Shown: positions 6,376-9,790 of the stretch, piece after piece | Layout of the letters: every line of letters begins with the position of its first letter | Position numbering within the stretch: the stretch's first letter is position 1 | Source of the DNA: DASVXQ01 sp046727955 | GTDB lineage: Bacteria; Actinomycetota; CALGFH01 | Length of the DNA: 9,790 nucleotides | Reading direction: 5' to 3' | Assembly (NCBI GenBank): GCA_046727955.1 | Contig: JBKPDO010000263.1 | Location: forward strand, 1 to 9,790 | Notes under the pieces: model-generated | Database searches by the model: none | Seen by the model: the letters and a program-made list of their open reading frames with translations, nothing else | Told to the model about the DNA's origin: nothing | Position numbers and translations under genes: made by a program

Positions 6376-8432
6376 GCGGCCCTTGGCGGGCGTGGGCCGA
6401 GGCCGAGGCCCGCGAGATCCAGGCGGCCGGGCGCTGGCGGGCGACGCGGGACTTTGACAGCCACGACGCGGTCAGCGGGCGGCTCGAGGACGGGCGCACG
6501 GCGGTGTCGTTCGCCGGCAACGACTACCTGGGCCTGCGCATGCACCCGGCGGTGACCGCCGCGGCCCGTGGGGCGCTCGAGCGGTGGGGCAGCGGCGCGG
6601 GCGCGGCGCGGCTGCTCACCGGGTCGCGGCCGGTCCACGGTGAGCTGGAGGCGGCGCTGGCCGAATGGAAGCACGCCGAGGGGGCGCTGCTGTTCCCGAC
6701 CGGGTTCATGGCCAACCTCGGCGTGCTGACCACGCTCGGGCGGCCAGGCGTGCTGCTGGTGTCGGACGAGCGCAACCACGCCTCGATCATCGACGGGTGC
6801 CGGCTCTCGCGCGCGGAGGTGGCCGTCTACCCCCACGGCGACACCGGCGCGGTGGCGGCCCTGCTCGCCCGCGCCAACGGTGCCGCTGTGGTGGTCACCG
6901 ACGGCGTCTTCTCGATGGACGGCGACGTGGCGCCGCTGGCGGCGCTGGCGTGGCTGTGCCGGCGCCACGGGGCGCTGCTGGTGGTCGACGAGGCCCACAG
7001 CGTGCTCGGCCCGGAGCCGGACTTTGGCGCGGCGGAGGTGCTGCGCGTCGGCACGCTCTCCAAGACGCTGGCGGCGGTTGGGGGCTTCGTAGCCGGCCCG
7101 GGCTGGCTGATCGACCTGCTGCGCAACCGGGCGCGGTCGTTCGTGTTCACCACCGCGCTGCCGCCCGCGGACGCGGCGGCGGCGCTGGCGGCCCTCGGGG
7201 TGCTCCGCTCTGGTGAGGGCCGGGCGCTGAGGGAGCGGCTGCGCGGCCACGTCGAGCGGCTCGCGCCGGGCCATCCGAGCCCGATCCTGCCGCTGCTGCT
7301 GGGCGACGAGCAGGCAGCGCTGCGGGCGTCGCGCCAGCTCGAGGAGGCAGGGCTGCTGGTGCCTGCGATCCGCCCGCCAACGGTCGCGCCTGGCTCGAGC
7401 CGGCTGCGGGTCAGCCTCTCGGCCGCCCACACCCCCGCCCAGGTCGAGGCGCTCGCCGCCGCGCTGGCACGCCTGCGCGTGGCGGACCTGCCGGACGACG
7501 GTGGTCGCCCTCTATCGAGCGCCCCGGTGAGGTACCCGTTGGGGGGTTTGGGGCCGGAGGGGTCCGGGGAACCCCAAGGGCCGGAGGGGTCCGGGGAACC
7601 CCGAGGACCGGAGGGGTCCGGGGAACCCCAAGGGGGTGCCCCGGTCGGTCGGGTCCCGGTCGGTCAGGTCCCGGTCGGTCGGGTCCCGGTCGGTCGGGCC
7701 CCGGTCGGTCGGGTCCCGGTCGGTCAGGCCCCGGCGGATCGCCCCGGCTCGGACTCCCCCCGAATGGAAACAGGCCCTGAGCGGACCCTGTTGGTGGTCA
7801 GCGGCACCACGACCGAGGTGGGCAAGACCTGGGCCGCCGCCGCGCTGCTGCGCGCGCTGCGGGCGGCCGGCGTGCCAGTCGCCGCCCGCAAGCCGGTGCA
7901 GTCCTTCGCTCCGGGCGAGGGCCCGACCGACGCCGAGGTGCTGGCGGCGGCCAGCGGCGAGAACCCGGGCCAGGTGTGCCCGCCGCACCGCTGGCTGCCG
8001 CTTGCCGCCGCGCCGCCGATGGCCGCCGCGATGCTGGGCCGGCCCGGCTCCACGCTGGAGGCGCTGGTCGCTGAGCTGGCCCTGCCGCGGCGCGGGGTGG
8101 TGGTGATCGAGGGCGTCGGTGGGCCGCGCTCTCCACTGGCCGACGACGGCGACACTGTGGACCTGGCCGACGCGCTGGACGCCGGCGTCGTGCTGCTGGT
8201 GGCCGAGGCGGGGCTCGGGGCCATCAACGCGGTGCGGCTGGCCGCCGCCGCGTTCGCGCCCCGGCGGGTCACCGTGCTGCTCAACCGCTACCATCCCGCC
8301 GACCGCCTGCACCGCGCCAACCTCGCCTGGCTGCGCCAGGGTTGTGGGCTCGACGTGCTGGTCGAGGTCGGTGAGCTGGCTGGCCGGCTGGCCAGAAGCC
8401 TTGAAGACCCCCTCACGCTGGAGGCGCCGTGA
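6372..8432 (+). CDS. bioFD: BioF-BioD fusion: KAPA synthase joined to dethiobiotin synthetase
   Basis: One 686-residue frame carries two biotin enzymes. Residues 1 to about 375 are BioF, a PLP alpha-oxoamine synthase that joins a pimeloyl thioester and L-alanine to KAPA: SFAGNDYLGLRMHP, GSGAGAARLLTGSRPVHGEL, DEAH (206-209), and GTLSK with the PLP lysine K231. Residues about 470-686 are BioD, which forms dethiobiotin from DAPA, CO2 and ATP: Walker A GTTTEVGKT (478-486, with T in place of the usual D of GTDTEVGKT), ARKPVQSF, VIEGVGGPRSPL, AEAGLGAINAVRL and LNRYHPADRLHRANL. Between them lie three GPEGSGEPQ-like and six VGRVP-like repeats with no stop codon. The internal ATG 7764 has no Shine-Dalgarno, which favours one polypeptide. 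The GTG 6372 start overlaps the bioA stop. Typical actinobacterial operons keep bioF and bioD separate, so the fusion is unusual. Confidence 0.9.
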   Translation: MSGPWRAWAEAEAREIQAAGRWRATRDFDSHDAVSGRLEDGRTAVSFAGNDYLGLRMHPAVTAAARGALERWGSGAGAARLLTGSRPVHGELEAALAEWKHAEGALLFPTGFMANLGVLTTLGRPGVLLVSDERNHASIIDGCRLSRAEVAVYPHGDTGAVAALLARANGAAVVVTDGVFSMDGDVAPLAALAWLCRRHGALLVVDEAHSVLGPEPDFGAAEVLRVGTLSKTLAAVGGFVAGPGWLIDLLRNRARSFVFTTALPPADAAAALAALGVLRSGEGRALRERLRGHVERLAPGHPSPILPLLLGDEQAALRASRQLEEAGLLVPAIRPPTVAPGSSRLRVSLSAAHTPAQVEALAAALARLRVADLPDDGGRPLSSAPVRYPLGGLGPEGSGEPQGPEGSGEPRGPEGSGEPQGGAPVGRVPVGQVPVGRVPVGRAPVGRVPVGQAPADRPGSDSPRMETGPERTLLVVSGTTTEVGKTWAAAALLRALRAAGVPVAARKPVQSFAPGEGPTDAEVLAAASGENPGQVCPPHRWLPLAAAPPMAAAMLGRPGSTLEALVAELALPRRGVVVIEGVGGPRSPLADDGDTVDLADALDAGVVLLVAEAGLGAINAVRLAAAAFAPRRVTVLLNRYHPADRLHRANLAWLRQGCGLDVLVEVGELAGRLARSLEDPLTLEAP
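7551..7631 (+). repeat. 27-bp in-frame tandem repeat (GPEGSGEPQ) in the BioF-BioD linker
   Basis: Three 27-bp copies (7551-7577, 7578-7604, 7605-7631) encode GPEGSGEPQ, GPEGSGEPR and GPEGSGEPQ, residues 394-420. They differ at only a few bases. Each carries GGGGTCCGGGGAACCCC, which has both G-runs and the self-complementary GGGGAACCCC. The peptide should be flexible and disordered. Unit length is exactly nine codons. Confidence 0.95.
7644..7733 (+). repeat. 15-bp in-frame tandem repeat (VGRVP) in the BioF-BioD linker
   Basis: Six 15-bp copies encode VG[R/Q][V/A]P at residues 425-454, starting 12 bases after the 27-bp array. The unit resembles GTCGGTCGGGTCCCG, with variation mainly at the third and fourth codons. 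The proline every fifth residue suggests an extended, non-helical spacer leading to the BioD domain. Confidence 0.95.
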
Positions 8433-9430
8433 CCGACCGTGAGCTCCTCGCCGACGCCGGCCAGGCCCTGCTCGAGCAGGGCCGCGACCTGACCCTGGCC
8501 GAGCTGGGCGCGCTCGCCGAACTGCCCGACACCGCCGTCCCGTCGCTGGCGGCGCTCGCGCACGAGGTCCGCCTCGCCCGGCTGGGCGCGACCGTCGAGC
8601 TGGAAGGGATCCTGTCAGCCAAGACCGGCGGCTGCCCGGAGGACTGCCACTTCTGCGCCCAGTCGGCGCGGTTCGACACACCCGTCCGCGCGACGCCTCC
8701 GCTGGACCTCGGCCAGCTCCTCGAGGCGGCGCGGCAGACCGCGTCACACGGCGCCAGCGAGTTCTGCATCGTGATGGCGTTGCGTGGCCCGACCGAGCGC
8801 ACCATCGACCGGGTGCTCGAGGCCGCCAGCCTGATCCGCGCCGAGACCGGCCTGCAGGTGGCGGCCAGCCTGGGCATTCTCACCCTGGGGCAGGCCGGGC
8901 GCCTCGCCGAGGGCGGGCTGCACCGCTACAACCACAATCTCGAGACCGCCCGCTCGTTCTTCCCAAGGGTGGTCAGCACGCACACCTGGCAGGAGCGGTT
9001 CGACACCTGCCTGCGGGTCCGCCAGGCCGGCATGGAGCTGTGCTCCGGCGTGCTGCTCGGCATGGGCGAGAGCCCGGCACAGCGGCTGGAGCTGCTCGGC
9101 CAGCTCCGCGCGGCTGGCCCGGCCGAGGTGCCGGTGAATTTCCTGGACCCGCGGCCGGGCACGCCGCTGGCGGGCCGGCCGCTGCTCGGTCCGCTGGACG
9201 CCATCCGCTGGATCGCGCTGTTCCGTCTGGCGCTGCCCGGCGTAATCCTGCGCTACGCTGGCGGCCGCGAGATCACCCTGCGGCAGCTCCAGGCGATGGG
9301 CCTGACAGCCGGGATCAACGCGCTCATCATCGGGAACTACCTGACCACACTTGGCCGCCCGCCCGAGGAGGACCTGCGCATGCTCGACGACCTGCGCATG
9401 CCGGTCGGCGCCCTCTCCGGCCTGCTGTGA
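8429..9430 (+). CDS. bioB: Biotin synthase, radical SAM; auxiliary-cluster cysteine missing
   Basis: This 333-residue radical SAM enzyme inserts sulfur into dethiobiotin to form biotin. CPEDCHFC (C69, C73, C76) binds the [4Fe-4S] cluster that cleaves SAM. Family blocks follow: RYNHNLETARSFF, CSGVLLGMGES, VNFLDPRPGTP, LRYAGGRE and GNYLTTLGRP. Of the E. coli auxiliary [2Fe-2S] ligands C97, C128, C188 and R260, counterparts to C97 (C113), C188 (C205) and the arginine (LRYAGGRE) are present. The segment for C128 reads LQVAASLGIL, with no cysteine. The rest is intact and free of frameshifts, so this is a variant rather than an obvious pseudogene. An extra cysteine, C194, lies 11 residues before C205. 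GTG 8429 overlaps the bioFD stop (GTGA), with GGAGG four bases upstream (8420-8424). Confidence 0.94.
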   Translation: MTDRELLADAGQALLEQGRDLTLAELGALAELPDTAVPSLAALAHEVRLARLGATVELEGILSAKTGGCPEDCHFCAQSARFDTPVRATPPLDLGQLLEAARQTASHGASEFCIVMALRGPTERTIDRVLEAASLIRAETGLQVAASLGILTLGQAGRLAEGGLHRYNHNLETARSFFPRVVSTHTWQERFDTCLRVRQAGMELCSGVLLGMGESPAQRLELLGQLRAAGPAEVPVNFLDPRPGTPLAGRPLLGPLDAIRWIALFRLALPGVILRYAGGREITLRQLQAMGLTAGINALIIGNYLTTLGRPPEEDLRMLDDLRMPVGALSGLL

Positions 9431-9790
9431 GCAGCCCTGCTGAGCGACCGGCGCTGGCCGCGGCACGCCAGCTCCAGCGCATTGGCTCCTGGGACCTCGC
9501 GCTCGACCTGCTCGAGGACGAGCCGCCCGACGCCGCCGTCGCCGCGCTGCGAGCGGCGACGCTGGTGGACCGGCACTGGTGGCGCCTGGACCAGGCGGAG
9601 CAGGCCGAGGCGGCGGTGGCGACCCTGGCCGCCGACGGCGCCGACCCGGCATTGTCGGCGCTGCTGCGCGGCCAACTCCTCTACACTCGCGTGCTGTTCG
9701 CGGAGGGCCCCGAGCCCGGCGACGACACCCGCGCCGAGGCCGCGTTCGCCGAAGCCGCGGCCGCGCCGGCCGGGGGCGGCGGGGCGGGAG
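9427..9790 (+). CDS. Start of alpha-helical, possibly TPR-like protein (partial)
   Basis: An open frame begins at GTG 9427, overlapping the bioB stop as GTGA, and runs without a stop off the window (121 complete codons). The product begins MSSPAERPALAAARQLQRIG. It is rich in Ala, Leu, Glu and Asp, with helix pairs such as GSWDLALDLLEDEP, then DAAVAALRAATLVDRHWW and QAEQAEAAVATLAADG. That pattern resembles tetratricopeptide-type repeats, but no repeat is strict enough to be sure. Third positions stay almost all G or C, supporting real coding. No signal peptide is seen. I do not recognise a named family. The shared stop/start suggests it is translated with the biotin genes. It has no evident enzymatic motif in the visible part, and its role in biotin metabolism is unknown. 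Confidence 0.7.
   Translation, partial: MSSPAERPALAAARQLQRIGSWDLALDLLEDEPPDAAVAALRAATLVDRHWWRLDQAEQAEAAVATLAADGADPALSALLRGQLLYTRVLFAEGPEPGDDTRAEAAFAEAAAAPAGGGGAG

Noticed and set aside
7764..8432. bioD as a separate gene starting at ATG 7764
   Set aside because: No Shine-Dalgarno precedes this ATG, and the frame is open from the bioF start. A single fusion protein explains the sequence better, though internal initiation cannot be excluded.
6006..9652. Long antisense ORFs under bioFD and bioB
   Set aside because: These frames are low-complexity, Arg/Pro/Ala/Gln-rich mirrors of well-supported biotin genes.

Overview
The window is extremely G+C-rich (about three quarters G+C by eye). Third codon positions are almost all G or C, several genes start at GTG, and neighbouring genes often share stop and start codons. 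Together with the BioB and threonine-synthase-like protein types, this suggests a high-GC actinobacterium. Sequence alone does not settle genus or family, and it could be an uncultured lineage.

Left part (1-2860, + strand): an 11-bp tandem repeat is cut by the window edge. A possible promoter follows, then a two-gene unit: an MBL-fold hydrolase-like protein with an atypical metal site, and a flavin-dependent aromatic-hydroxylase-type monooxygenase. The monooxygenase has a GTGTQ repeat tail before its FAD domain and an altered DG motif. The substrate is unknown.

Middle (2850-4803, - strand): a PLP-dependent threonine-synthase-like protein with an N-terminal zinc ribbon is coupled by an ATGA overlap to a RidA-family protein that lacks the archetypal catalytic arginine. 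Downstream lie a perfect 15-bp hairpin and a 50-codon small ORF whose last 35 codons all end in G or C. This unit converges on the monooxygenase gene.

Right part (5092-9790, + strand): a biotin-synthesis operon, bioA, a bioF-bioD fusion and bioB, then the start of an unrecognised helical protein that leaves the window. BioF makes KAPA from a pimeloyl thioester and alanine, BioA aminates KAPA to DAPA, BioD closes the ureido ring to dethiobiotin, and BioB inserts sulfur to give biotin. The junctions bioA/bioFD, bioFD/bioB and bioB/next are all GTGA overlaps. BioF and BioD are joined in frame by a linker of about 90 residues made of two kinds of tandem repeat. BioB has no cysteine where the second auxiliary-cluster ligand should be. 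No pimelate-forming gene (bioC, bioH, bioW, bioI) is present.

Tandem arrays recur across the window. Those inside genes have units divisible by three (15, 27 and 15 bp). Those outside have units of 11 bp and 6-8 bp. The array between the PLP gene and bioA, and the linker DNA, also have strong G-quadruplex potential on the coding strand of the bio operon. The most notable points are the repeat-linked BioF-BioD fusion, the BioB with an altered auxiliary-cluster site, and this repeat pattern.
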